A DNA stretch of 64,000 nucleotides, from positions 1 through 64,000 of the forward strand of contig JAUNGG010000017.1 of assembly GCA_030524635.1 (NCBI GenBank), given 5' to 3'. The notes under the pieces are model-generated. The model saw nothing but the letters and a program-made list of their open reading frames with translations. It was not told the origin of the DNA and did no database searches. The position numbers were made by a program, and so were the translations under genes. Position 1 is the stretch's first letter. Every line of letters begins with the position of its first letter. Of the stretch, positions 6,174 through 15,121 are shown in pieces. This stretch comes from Lachnospiraceae bacterium (lineage in GTDB: Bacteria > Bacillota > Clostridia > Lachnospirales > Lachnospiraceae).

Positions 6174-8777
6174 ATGAAAGTGAAAGTTTGTCTTGACTGG
6201 AAAAGGTATCAAGTGAAACCGAAAAATAATAAAGAGATGATGACAATTAGCAATCGTTTGCCAGGGCAGAAAACAGAGATAGAACTGAGAGAGTTGGCGG
6301 TGAAAGTGGGAAAGATGGGTCAATCCTTTACTCCTGCAATTTTTTCTGGTACCAAACGGGTGGAAGAAGAGGTGACGCAAATGCAGATGTTTGGTCTGGA
6401 TTTTGATTATGGCGTATCATTTGATGAGATAAATGATAGGGCAAAACGGTATGAATTACCGATCGCATTCGCTTATCACACATTGAGCTCCACCGAAGTA
6501 GCACCGCGATTTCGGATTATTTTCGTACATGATATTCCTGTTGAAGATCAGAGGGCAGCGAAAATCATTATTAAAATGCTGATGAAGATGTTTCCAGAAG
6601 CAGATAAACAGTGCAGTGATCTTAACCGTTTTTTCATGGGAGGAAAGGGATTGATTGGGGAGATATGTGAGGAGGTTTTCAATATAGCAGACCTTGCATT
6701 CCGTATCCAGCAATATCTGTTTGAGAAGGACCCTAAGAAATATGTGAGGAATCTGGAATGCTTTGCAAAGGAACAAAAAATATTGATGATTAACTGTTGC
6801 CTTCAAATAAGCCGGGTACAATCAAATAGTAGTGATGATGGGGGAAAAACTGCAGGCGACGTATATATATATTTGTTAGATGCAGAAAAATCCCCCAAAT
6901 ATCAGATCATTCTCTCGGAGTATCAAAATAATGTACGAAAAATTCCCAAACAGACCATGCAGATACGGACAGAATTAGGAATGTTGGGTAAAAAGTGCCA
7001 GTTATATCAGGATTTTGTCCATGAGGAACATGTGCCACATGATGAGAGGTTTTTACTAATGACAAATTTATTGCATATCAGTGGCGGAATCAAGCGCTTT
7101 AAGAAATATCTGGAAATGCACAATTATGATATGAAAAGTTGGGAATATTATATTAAGTATGCAAAGGATAAAATGTATTCTCCCATGAAGTGTGAAGGTA
7201 ATTGCAAATATGCAAACTCCTGCAACCACAAAACGAATATGGTTCTTACGGTGAAAGAAAAGGTGCAGATCATGCGGCTGGGGGAACAGGAGGAATATTT
7301 TGCTATTGATGAGGTATATCAGCATATCTGTAATTGTCTTTTAAAAGCGGTAGAAGGGCATATGAGAGGAATTCAGATTATACCAGCGCAAACAGCCATT
7401 GGTAAGACGAGAGCATATTGTGATTTAATTGCTCAGGATACAGAGAGGAATTATCTGATTGCAGTCCCGACAAATCTGCTGAAGCATGAGATTGGAGCGC
7501 GCCTTAAGAAATTAGGAATAGAGGTGATGGTTACACCTTCTATTGATGAGATGACGCTTCCAGACGAATTCATAAAACGGATAAAGTTTTATTATCATAT
7601 TGGCCTAGGACGGAGAGTTTCGCAAATAATGAGAGAATACATGAGAGAAAATCGTAATTCTGACGATATTGGGATACAAAATGCTATTTCCAAATGCAGA
7701 GAGTATATATGTGCAGATAAAAAACTGTACAACAGTCGGGTTGTAGTAACAACTCATGCAAGATTGGTTACATTGAGTGAGGAGGTGATAAGACGTTATA
7801 CGGTAATTATTGATGAAGATATTCTGTCAACCTTTTTTAAAAATTGCCGTACAGTGCCGCTTTCAGATATAAAGAAAGCAGAGGCCTCAGAAAATTGTCC
7901 TGAGATGCTGCGTATGCGGTTGAGAGAGATATTGTCTGCCAAGTCTGGAACCTATTCAAGGTTTCAAATGAATGGAACCTATCAATATATGACAGAAGCA
8001 GAGTTAGACAGACTGATGATTTATACGAATGTGAATGATATAGCATTGGCTGAATCCTATCAGGTAGACGATGGTGAGGTATATTATTTCTGTCCGCAGA
8101 AAATGCAGCCGGGTTGTTACATAGTGTTGTCAGCAACAGCGGAGCCTATTTTGTATAAGAAGTATTTTTCAGATTGGCGTATTGAAGCATTTCCTTATAT
8201 AAAGGCTAAATATAAAGGGACATTGAAACAAATGACTGCTTATCCCATGAGCAGACAGTGTATCCATAATCACAAAAAAGCTTTATTGGACTATTTAGAA
8301 CAATTTAAGGATACCCATAGAAGAATTACCTTTTTGAAGTATGAAAAAGAACTGGATGGTTCTAGGCTGCATTTTGGAAATACGGAAGGGATTGACTTGT
8401 TTAATGGAAAAAATATTTTAGTAGTAGGCACTCCGCATGTGAATGAATTTGTTTACAAATTGATAGGTTGTTTTCTGGGTATGGATGTCAACCAGGACAG
8501 CTTGGCGGAAAGGAGGATAAGGAATAATGGCTATGAATTTAATTTCATGACATATAGGGGTACAGATCTTTGCTCTTTGCAGCTATATTTTATTAGCAAG
8601 GAGTTGGAACAATGTATTGGACGGGCCAGATTATTGAGAAATGAGTGTGAAGTCTTGGTTTTGTCTAATTTCCCATGTGAGCAGGCAGAACTGATTCAGG
8701 AGGATTATCTGGATAAGAATGATGAACTTACTGAATCAGAAAATGCCGGCGGCCCTGACATGGCAGGGGAATTATAA
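6174..8777 (+). CDS. Primase-helicase-like replication protein
   Basis: 867 residues. The N-terminal ~190 residues resemble archaeo-eukaryotic primase/VirE-type domains. They show an acidic FGLDFDYG motif at ~73-80, a TLSSTEVAPRFRIIF block and a DLNRFFMGGKG block. A Cys cluster (CEGNCKYANSC, ~341-351) may bind zinc. The C-terminal half is a superfamily 2-like helicase. Its motifs are Walker A-like PAQTAIGKTR at ~404, IIDEDI at ~545, VLSATAEP at ~650 and CIGRARLLR at ~812. It could prime and unwind element DNA after excision. It starts at ATG after AAAGGAG. The primase assignment is from motif pattern only; the helicase part is firmer. Confidence 0.7.
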   Translation: MKVKVCLDWKRYQVKPKNNKEMMTISNRLPGQKTEIELRELAVKVGKMGQSFTPAIFSGTKRVEEEVTQMQMFGLDFDYGVSFDEINDRAKRYELPIAFAYHTLSSTEVAPRFRIIFVHDIPVEDQRAAKIIIKMLMKMFPEADKQCSDLNRFFMGGKGLIGEICEEVFNIADLAFRIQQYLFEKDPKKYVRNLECFAKEQKILMINCCLQISRVQSNSSDDGGKTAGDVYIYLLDAEKSPKYQIILSEYQNNVRKIPKQTMQIRTELGMLGKKCQLYQDFVHEEHVPHDERFLLMTNLLHISGGIKRFKKYLEMHNYDMKSWEYYIKYAKDKMYSPMKCEGNCKYANSCNHKTNMVLTVKEKVQIMRLGEQEEYFAIDEVYQHICNCLLKAVEGHMRGIQIIPAQTAIGKTRAYCDLIAQDTERNYLIAVPTNLLKHEIGARLKKLGIEVMVTPSIDEMTLPDEFIKRIKFYYHIGLGRRVSQIMREYMRENRNSDDIGIQNAISKCREYICADKKLYNSRVVVTTHARLVTLSEEVIRRYTVIIDEDILSTFFKNCRTVPLSDIKKAEASENCPEMLRMRLREILSAKSGTYSRFQMNGTYQYMTEAELDRLMIYTNVNDIALAESYQVDDGEVYYFCPQKMQPGCYIVLSATAEPILYKKYFSDWRIEAFPYIKAKYKGTLKQMTAYPMSRQCIHNHKKALLDYLEQFKDTHRRITFLKYEKELDGSRLHFGNTEGIDLFNGKNILVVGTPHVNEFVYKLIGCFLGMDVNQDSLAERRIRNNGYEFNFMTYRGTDLCSLQLYFISKELEQCIGRARLLRNECEVLVLSNFPCEQAELIQEDYLDKNDELTESENAGGPDMAGEL

Positions 8778-9066
8778 ATTTGCTGATTTGTTGTAATTAT
8801 GAATAGGAAAAGATAAATAACACGAAATAAGTGCGTAGAGTTTGGGCCGGCTGTAATATCGAGAGGTATGCCAGTCGGATGAACATGGAGACAAAAAAGC
8901 GGTGGCGGCTTCTCTGCGCTGAAATAACAAAGCATCTTGTTCCTGCCATTCAAGTCCTGTGGGGCGTCTTCATGCAGGATTCCTGATCGTTTGATTACGA
9001 TGGATATCAATAAAGACCAGTTAAAATTTGGCAGCGAACTTAAATCCTCTTCCCTAGCAAAAATTA

Positions 9067-9372
9067 CTATTTCAATTCTTTGATTAGCTTCTCAATTAAA
9101 TCTTTCTGAGAAGGAGTCAGGCTGGACCACATGTTAAACAAATTCTTTTGTTCTGGAGTTAGCGGAACCATGTCCATGTCTTCTGCAAAAAATTGGCATA
9201 AGGTGATCCCAAAGGCATCACAGATGGCCTCCAGGGTCGTGATCGATGGAACGGTGTTTCTCCGGTAGATGTTGGCGATTGTAGAAGCTGACAAGCCGGA
9301 TCTGCTGGCCAGCTTGTAGGTGCTCCAGCCCCGTTCTTTGGTTAAAGTAGTGATTTTCTTTATTACATCCAT
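9067..9372 (-). CDS. Cro/CI-type HTH regulator
   Basis: 101 residues from the ATG at 9372, chosen because AGGAGG lies seven bases upstream; an ATG further out would add an unrelated 36-residue leader. Residues ~5-62 are a classic XRE helix-turn-helix (STYKLASRSGLSASTIANIY). A short helical tail carries LTPSQKDLIEKLIKELK. It is likely an element repressor. The gene is divergent from the secreted-protein gene at 9628, whose promoter carries the GACA-N5-TGTC dyad. Confidence 0.85.
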   Translation of the reverse strand: MDVIKKITTLTKERGWSTYKLASRSGLSASTIANIYRRNTVPSITTLEAICDAFGITLCQFFAEDMDMVPLTPEQKNLFNMWSSLTPSQKDLIEKLIKELK

Positions 9373-9507
9373 TACGTATCCTCCTCTTAGCATTTCTAAT
9401 AGTTCCCTAAACAGCAAAATAAATTCATTTGTAATAAAAAATATATTCAAACGAAAGATTGCGTGATATAATAGCCTCAATTAAATTTTTACATTTTGAA
9501 TTGAAAT

Positions 9508-9538
9508 GACAAATCATGTCTATGGGAATATGTATAAT
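9508..9538 (+). promoter_or_regulatory. Promoter with GACA-N5-TGTC dyad (second copy)
   Basis: GACA-AATCA-TGTC, then TATGGG, then TATAAT at 9533-9538. The dyad, the TATGGG and the 12-base gap to the -10 box are the same as at 5238-5268. It drives the gene at 9628. Confidence 0.55.
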
Positions 9539-9627
9539 GGTAAATGAAAAAGGTAAGCAGCTGCAGGAACCATGAGAAAATCATATCAAATTAAGAGAAA
9601 GCTTTATATGAAAAGGAGATTACTATT

Positions 9628-10587
9628 ATGAGAAAGATAGGAAAAGAACTGGCTGTATTCGCAACCCTGGGAATCATGGCTTTTGCTGTTCCATTTGCAG
9701 CGTATGCAGACGAAGACGATGAGTGGGAGTATGAGGAAGAATGGGAAGATGAGGAGGATGAAGACTACGAGGAAGATGATGACGATGAGGAGAATGAAGA
9801 GAAGGGCTGGTTTCAGGACTCAAAAGGAAACTGGCGTTATAAATATGAATACGGGGTTTATCATGACAGAATAGAAGAAATTGACGGGAAAGAGTATTAC
9901 TTTGACTCATATGGCATTATGGCAACCAATATGCTTGTAAGGACTCCGAATACCGGCTTTGGAAGTTGTTATTATTATTTCGGCGCAGATGGAAGCAAGG
10001 TTACCGGATGGGTACAAGAAAAAGATGGAAGCTGGTTATACGCCACACCGGTGAATGGAGAAATTCTGTGGCGCGGGATCGTGTATGATGCTGGATTGTA
10101 CTATATTATAGACGGCTATGAGATGGTTACCGGTGTGTACAATATGGAATGGGACAAGGACAAATATTATGACGCAAATGCAACCGACTGGCCATATGAG
10201 AAGAAATTTCCCCATAAGATCGGATGGGGCTACGTGGATGCAGGTGCGTCCGGCGGAATCGCATATGAACAGCTCCCGGTCAGCAACGGAATGACACAGG
10301 AGTATTACAATAAGCTTCTGGAACAATACACAAATACAAATTCATCCGGCAGCCAGACAAACAGCGCCAGTCAATTTGCAATTTCTGATCGTTACGTTGG
10401 AACCGCGATGGCGCAGCACGGTTATTACAGCTATGAGCTGATCAGCAGAGAATACACACAAGCAGCGGTTCTTGGCGGTTTTTCAGCAGTATATAAAGTA
10501 AGAGTGCAGCAGGCTGGAAGCTATCATACAGGGTATCTTAGAATTACGGTTAATGCAAATGGCGGATATGTCAGCAGCAGCTTTTAG
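9628..10587 (+). CDS. Secreted protein with acidic stretch and cell-wall-binding-type repeats
   Basis: 319 residues. A signal peptide spans residues 1-27 (MRKIGKELAVFATLGIMAF then AVPFAAYA), with likely cleavage before DEDDE. Next comes a strongly acidic Asp/Glu tract to about residue 60. Then follow aromatic repeats like those of choline-binding/glucan-binding proteins: GWFQDSKGNWRYKYEYG, DGKEYYFDSYG, ADGSKVTGWVQEKDGSWLY. The C-terminal 80 residues are beta-rich and unassigned. It is exported and probably held at the cell wall. The gene follows AAAAGGAG, has its own promoter and a hairpin behind it, and is unusual cargo in a replication-focused element. Confidence 0.75.
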   Translation: MRKIGKELAVFATLGIMAFAVPFAAYADEDDEWEYEEEWEDEEDEDYEEDDDDEENEEKGWFQDSKGNWRYKYEYGVYHDRIEEIDGKEYYFDSYGIMATNMLVRTPNTGFGSCYYYFGADGSKVTGWVQEKDGSWLYATPVNGEILWRGIVYDAGLYYIIDGYEMVTGVYNMEWDKDKYYDANATDWPYEKKFPHKIGWGYVDAGASGGIAYEQLPVSNGMTQEYYNKLLEQYTNTNSSGSQTNSASQFAISDRYVGTAMAQHGYYSYELISREYTQAAVLGGFSAVYKVRVQQAGSYHTGYLRITVNANGGYVSSSF

Positions 10588-10638
10588 GGAGTAAAGCTAG
10601 GTGCAGAGTGTACGAAAAGAATGGATTGGGGAAAGAAA

Positions 10639-10667
10639 CCGAGAAGCTAATGCTTCTCGGCCTTTCC
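10639..10667 (+). terminator. Hairpin after secreted-protein gene
   Basis: CCGAGAAGC-TAAT-GCTTCTCGG followed by CCTTTCC; the T run is weak. It lies between converging genes and could serve both. Confidence 0.6.
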
Positions 10668-10686
10668 GTCTAAAATGTTCTCCTGA

Positions 10687-10998
10687 TCATGGTTGAGATA
10701 AACGTTCTGCTAAGTCAACGATCATAGTCAGGTCTTTTTCAGATAACAGACGGGCAAGATTATATAACTTGGTAAGCAGTATTGCTTCCTCTGATTCTTC
10801 ACTGAAAAAGGATTCGGGAGTGATTTCGAAATAATCGCATATGGCAAGAAATTCTGTCATGGACGGGAGGGTTCTTCCGGATGAGATGCCATGAATATAA
10901 CTTCTTGCATGACCTAAATCCAGACTCATGCGATGTTCGGATACACCTTTTTTCAGACGAAGTTTTGTAATACGTTCACTAATAAAATTTGTTTCCAT
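10687..10998 (-). CDS. XRE-family HTH regulator
   Basis: 103 residues from the ATG at 10998, which follows AGAGGTG; the in-frame ATG at 11022 has no such site. The XRE domain covers ~6-65 (ITKLRLKKGVSEHRMSLDLG, then SYIHGISSGRTLPS). The helical tail contains FFSEESEEAILL and LLSEKDLTMIVDLAERL. It is divergent from the WYL regulator, so the two may control one intergenic region. Confidence 0.8.
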   Translation of the reverse strand: METNFISERITKLRLKKGVSEHRMSLDLGHARSYIHGISSGRTLPSMTEFLAICDYFEITPESFFSEESEEAILLTKLYNLARLLSEKDLTMIVDLAERLSQP

Positions 10999-11073
10999 AG
11001 ATTCACCTCTGTTGTCTATCATAGAATGATTTAGACAAAGATATGTATATTTAAAACTTCTTTTTTATTTCTA

Positions 11074-11102
11074 TTGATTGTTTAAAACGTCTATTGTACA
11101 AT
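11074..11102 (+). promoter_or_regulatory. Promoter upstream of the WYL regulator
   Basis: TTGATT, a 17-base spacer, then TACAAT. It lies 95 bases upstream of the WYL gene and could transcribe the whole downstream cluster. Confidence 0.55.
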
Positions 11103-11196
11103 ATTATTTAGAAATGGATAATGTTGTTAGAGTGACAGGATTTGTCAATGACCGTGAGTATACTGAAAGCATCTACAAGAGGAAAGGATACAAAGC

Positions 11197-12153
11197 ATGG
11201 CAAAACACACCACAGAAAATAAAACAGATCGGATTCTCATCCTTTATCAGCGGCTGTGCAATGGGGAGGTCATCAATAAAGCAGAGTTTGCAGCCAGCTT
11301 TCAGGTTAATGTTCGTTCCGTCCAGCGGGATATCGATGATCTGAGGGCATATTTTGCAAATCAGTCAGCGGCTTCCGGCATTTGTCCAGCCATTTTATAT
11401 GACAGGAACAAGAAGGGATATTATCTGGACTATGGCAGTCAGAAGATGAGCGGAAGTGAGCTTCTGGCTGTGTGCAAGATCCTTCTGGAAAGCCGAGCGC
11501 TTACTAAGAGCGAATTAAACCCTATTATTCAGAAGCTGCTTTATAATTGTTCGCCGCCTGCAGATCGGAAGCAGGTGGAGGAGCTGATTGCCAACGAGCA
11601 GTTTCATTACATCGAACCTCATCACCATACGGAGTTTGTGTCCAACCTATGGGAGATAGGGGCCGCTGTTAAGGATCAAAAATATCTGGAGATCCAATAT
11701 GCAAAAATGGGAAGCAGCCAGCCGGTTAAACGAAAGATCAAGCCGGTAGGAATCATGTTCTCAGAATACTATTTTTATCTGATTGCGTATATTGCACCGA
11801 AACCGGAGGGTCAGACAAAGGAGTATGCATATCCAGCTATTTACCGGATTGACCGTATCCGATCTTACAGGGTACTGGAGGAACATTTTAAGGTTCCGTA
11901 TGCGGATCGGTTTGAAGAAGGGGAATTCCGGAAGCGGGTACAGTTTATGTACGGAGGAAAGCTGCAGCGGATCGTATTCGAATACACGGGGATTTCCGTT
12001 GAGGCGATTTTGGACAGGCTTCCAACGGCTGTTGTGCTGGAGCAGAAGGATGGAACGTATATCATTCGGGCGGAAGTGTTTGGGGATGGGATTGATATGT
12101 GGATTCGGAGCCAGGGTGAGGCTTTGAAAGTGCTGAGCAGGAAGGAAATTTAG
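11197..12153 (+). CDS. WYL-domain transcriptional regulator
   Basis: 318 residues. A winged HTH occupies ~8-70 (INKAEFAASFQVNVRSVQRD). The WYL domain is at ~150-235, with the ligand-pocket run PVGIMFSEYYFYLIAYI and AIYRIDRIRSYRVL. A C-terminal WCX-like extension ends in WIRSQGEALKVLS. WYL proteins sense nucleic-acid or nucleotide ligands and are frequent repressors of phage-defence operons. The gene lies 50 bases upstream of the AAA+/nuclease cluster in the same direction, so it probably controls it. RBS AGAGGAAAGG. Confidence 0.85.
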   Translation: MAKHTTENKTDRILILYQRLCNGEVINKAEFAASFQVNVRSVQRDIDDLRAYFANQSAASGICPAILYDRNKKGYYLDYGSQKMSGSELLAVCKILLESRALTKSELNPIIQKLLYNCSPPADRKQVEELIANEQFHYIEPHHHTEFVSNLWEIGAAVKDQKYLEIQYAKMGSSQPVKRKIKPVGIMFSEYYFYLIAYIAPKPEGQTKEYAYPAIYRIDRIRSYRVLEEHFKVPYADRFEEGEFRKRVQFMYGGKLQRIVFEYTGISVEAILDRLPTAVVLEQKDGTYIIRAEVFGDGIDMWIRSQGEALKVLSRKEI

Positions 12154-12203
12154 GTTCTGAATGTACAAAGATTAATGAGAAAAAGGGAGTAAGAGGATCA
12201 ACT

Positions 12204-12842
12204 ATGAGAACGTTTCAAAAGGAAATTGATGGAGTGCTGCGCGCTGTTACAGTTGTTGATGGAAGTTCGACAACCGACAGGAAAATGGAAAGTCTTTTAT
12301 TTGAGTACAATGGGTATGAATTTATGCCATTTGACAAGGACCCCTGTGCACCTATTGACACGAGTGATAAGTCTATTAAGTGGGGGCCACATGTAAGTGT
12401 TACTCGTAATGGCGATGTATACGAGAAAATTATGTCTGGACAGATATGGATGGAGGATGGTATCTTGAGACATAATAAGCGAGACCTATCTCTGGGTACA
12501 TTTCTCGGTGACTACCGGTACATCTCTGATCACTACAATGATTATGTCGATTTTATTCTTGATGAAATAAAGAGTGCGTGTGGGACAATCATTGAAGAGA
12601 TGTTGAAAGATGATAAACCGGCCGGTATTAAGCAATTAGTCCTATCCTCTGTTAATAGTTACATTGATAACAGAAGGGAAAAAATTTTTTGTGGAACTAA
12701 AGAGAAAACGATAGCTCATTTGAAGTCGGTATTGAATGAGAAGGCTTTAGCTATGGAAAAAGAATTAGCTAATAGCTATTTTATTTCATCGGATACGGAA
12801 ACGACAGCACTTGATATGGAAAAAATATTTGAGCATATATAA
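12204..12842 (+). CDS. Tail-motif protein 1 (unknown function)
   Basis: 212 residues and probably cytoplasmic; no family recognised. It has a charged N-terminal region and then a middle block shared with the proteins at 17330 and 17786: IKWGPHVS, VYEKIMSGQI and YISDHYNDYVDFILDEI. A helical stretch follows, and the C-terminus is SSDTETTALDMEKIFEHI, a diverged form of the shared tail. It is the first gene of the cluster and lies just upstream of 12877. Confidence 0.65.
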   Translation: MRTFQKEIDGVLRAVTVVDGSSTTDRKMESLLFEYNGYEFMPFDKDPCAPIDTSDKSIKWGPHVSVTRNGDVYEKIMSGQIWMEDGILRHNKRDLSLGTFLGDYRYISDHYNDYVDFILDEIKSACGTIIEEMLKDDKPAGIKQLVLSSVNSYIDNRREKIFCGTKEKTIAHLKSVLNEKALAMEKELANSYFISSDTETTALDMEKIFEHI

Positions 12843-12876
12843 ATTTGAGGAGAGAATACGAAGGGAGTATAAGCGA

Positions 12877-13584
12877 ATGAAAAAGGTAAAGTTTCCATTA
12901 ACATTAAAGGATGGAGCACAGGTACGAATACTAGAAGAATTACAGGAAAATTTCGATTTGGAAAAGATATATGAATATTTTCAGAACGGTAAATTGTTGA
13001 TCTGGCTTCAAGATCGTTCTTATGATGAAGAAGCAGATAAAATAGCTCAGCTGTCTGCAGAAGATAAGGATTTTGCACAAAAGATTTGTGAAATTTTTTC
13101 TGTCCCGTATCGGGATGAATATAAGGCTGCGGATGAAAAGAACAAAAAGCGTGAGAAAAAGTTGGAGTGGTTAAAAGAGGTTACGGATGATCCTGAACTT
13201 CTCGCAAAGGCACCACGATTGATTTATTGCGATAAATACAGAATAGTTTCTTTTAATGAAACAATGGATCGTGTAGAACTATGCCGTATCAGTGATCTTG
13301 CCACTGTGACATTGCTGGAGAATATCTGCTTTCCTTCCTATATTCCGGTGGATGGACAATCCATTTGTTTTTTAACCATGACAGAGAACACAGTTTCAGC
13401 TGTGGCAGTTAATATTGTTTTCCGAACAACGAAAATTGTGAAAGAGATTATGGAAGAAGGAACACCGGTTCGGATTAAAAATGCAATATTTGAAAAAAGA
13501 GATGGGAAAGTATATTTAAAATATCAAAAGGAGTCTTCCAGGGCAGATGAATATTTTGTAACAGAAATTATATACACGAAATAA
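12877..13584 (+). CDS. Unknown protein in the AAA+/nuclease cluster
   Basis: 235 residues from the ATG at 12877; upstream in-frame codons overlap the previous gene. Residues ~15-65 have a compact pattern (IYEYFQNGKLLIWLQDRSYD, then EEADKIAQL). I have the impression of similar segments in other multidomain clostridial proteins, but I cannot name the family. A charged linker (EKNKKREKKLEWLK) precedes a beta-rich C-terminal half. No signal or membrane segment is visible. It is placed 14 bases before the AAA+ gene, so it may be an adaptor or partner of it; that is inference. Confidence 0.6.
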   Translation: MKKVKFPLTLKDGAQVRILEELQENFDLEKIYEYFQNGKLLIWLQDRSYDEEADKIAQLSAEDKDFAQKICEIFSVPYRDEYKAADEKNKKREKKLEWLKEVTDDPELLAKAPRLIYCDKYRIVSFNETMDRVELCRISDLATVTLLENICFPSYIPVDGQSICFLTMTENTVSAVAVNIVFRTTKIVKEIMEEGTPVRIKNAIFEKRDGKVYLKYQKESSRADEYFVTEIIYTK

Positions 13585-13598
13585 GGGGAGAAATACAA

Positions 13599-15110
13599 AT
13601 GAAGCATGTGAAGCTTATGGACCGATTGACACAGTATATGGATGCAGGTTTCCCTATTTTATATTTAAATACCTTTGAAGAGAAGTTAGCAATGGAACTG
13701 CTTCAAAAGGCTGCTCATAATGCAGGACGGGTGAGGTTAATTCAGTGGGATATGACACAGGGGTATTCAGAATATTCTCTGCGTAAAAAAGAATATTTGA
13801 TTCCGCCAATGAATTGTGAATTTACTGAGTTAACTGGACGCATGGAAATGAAAGAATTTAACAGTTCGCTGTTTGTTATAAAAGATATATCTTCTTTGTT
13901 GGATAATCCGGCTGCGGTTGCTTTTTTGAAAGAATTGTCTATCAGGATCAGCATAGATATTGAGAGCAATATTGTTCTGCTTTCTTCTGTTGTGAAAATT
14001 CCAAAAGAATTAGAAAATTTCGTTACCATTGTTGAGATGGATTATCAGACAGAAGAAGAGATCCAGGAAACCATTCAGAGGTTCTGTGAAGAGCAGGAAA
14101 CTACAATTTCACGACAGCTTTTAAATGAGATGGCGGTGAATTTCAAAGGCTTAACAGAATCAGAAATTATCAGTATCTTAAGCTTGGCTCTGAGTAATGA
14201 TGGCGATTTAAGCAGAAAGGATATGTCATTGATTTTCGAACAGAAGCAACAAAAGATTCGGAAATCTGGTATTCTTGAAATGATTCCTTTAAAGGAAAAT
14301 CTGGAGGATATAGGCGGACTGGAAGTCTTAAAAAACTGGTTAAAAAAGAAAGCAGTCGTTATGAAGGATTTGGGGAAAGCAGAAAAATTCGGCGTAGATG
14401 CTCCCAAAGGTGTTCTGATAGCTGGTGTACCAGGATGTGGAAAATCTTTAAGTGCGAAAGCGGCAGCTGATTTGTTCCAGGTTCCTCTTTTAAGGATGGA
14501 TATGGGACGGTTGATGGGGAAATATGTAGGAGAAAGTGAAGAAAACCTGCGAAAAGCGATTGCCTTGGCAGAAGCAATTTCGCCCTGTGTTTTATGGGTG
14601 GATGAATTGGAAAAGGCATTTGCCGGGATCGGCGGAATTGGAGGCGGAGCAGAAGTTACCACACGATTATTTGGTAATTTCCTTACGTGGATGCAGGAAA
14701 AAGAGGCACCGGTATTTGTAGTGGCAACAGCAAATGATATTACAAAATTGCCGCCGGAATTACTCCGTAAAGGAAGATTTGATGAAATTTATTATGTCGG
14801 GTTGCCAAAGGATGAAGAAAGAAGGCATATTTTTGAAATACATATTAAAAAGCGTCGTCCCAATGACCTGAAATTAATCGATCTGAGCCGGTTGGTGAAA
14901 GAAACCAACGGATATAGCGGAGCAGATATCGAGAGTGTTGTGAAAGACAGTATTGAAACTGCTTTTGTAAATCAGAAGTCGGCAGTGACAACGGAAGATA
15001 TCTTAGCTTCCATCAAGCAGACTCACTCCTTATCTGAAATTATGAAAGAACCGATCGAGCAAATGAAAAAGATATATGAGCAAAATAAATTTAAAAATGC
15101 TTCAAAATAG
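13599..15110 (+). CDS. Ycf46-like AAA+ ATPase
   Basis: 503 residues. The N-terminal ~220 residues form the Ycf46-type domain (MDAGFPILYLNTFEEKLA). The classical AAA+ module follows the LEDIGGLEVLKNWL motif. Its motifs are Walker A GVPGCGKS (276-283), Walker B VLWVDE (331-336), the pore-region sequence MGKYVGESE, sensor 1 ATAND (376-380) and arginine fingers in LLRKGRFDE (~390-393). The run GNFLTWMQEKEAPVFVVATA is near-diagnostic of Ycf46 proteins of cyanobacteria and other bacteria. It would act as a hexameric remodelling or unfolding motor; it has no protease domain. It sits 14 bases from the upstream gene and 11 bases before the nuclease/membrane gene. Confidence 0.85.
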   Translation: MKHVKLMDRLTQYMDAGFPILYLNTFEEKLAMELLQKAAHNAGRVRLIQWDMTQGYSEYSLRKKEYLIPPMNCEFTELTGRMEMKEFNSSLFVIKDISSLLDNPAAVAFLKELSIRISIDIESNIVLLSSVVKIPKELENFVTIVEMDYQTEEEIQETIQRFCEEQETTISRQLLNEMAVNFKGLTESEIISILSLALSNDGDLSRKDMSLIFEQKQQKIRKSGILEMIPLKENLEDIGGLEVLKNWLKKKAVVMKDLGKAEKFGVDAPKGVLIAGVPGCGKSLSAKAAADLFQVPLLRMDMGRLMGKYVGESEENLRKAIALAEAISPCVLWVDELEKAFAGIGGIGGGAEVTTRLFGNFLTWMQEKEAPVFVVATANDITKLPPELLRKGRFDEIYYVGLPKDEERRHIFEIHIKKRRPNDLKLIDLSRLVKETNGYSGADIESVVKDSIETAFVNQKSAVTTEDILASIKQTHSLSEIMKEPIEQMKKIYEQNKFKNASK

Positions 15111-15121
15111 AGGAGTAAACT

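Noticed and set aside
8778-9066. Possible gene remnant after the primase-helicase
   Set aside because: Short open stretches (for example about 45 codons ending near 8980) resemble no family and lack start signals.
11078-11344. 88-codon plus-strand frame before the WYL gene
   Set aside because: It overlaps the WYL start, covers the promoter and lacks a ribosome binding site.
14075-14662. 195-codon minus-strand frame
   Set aside because: A shadow of the Ycf46-like ATPase.
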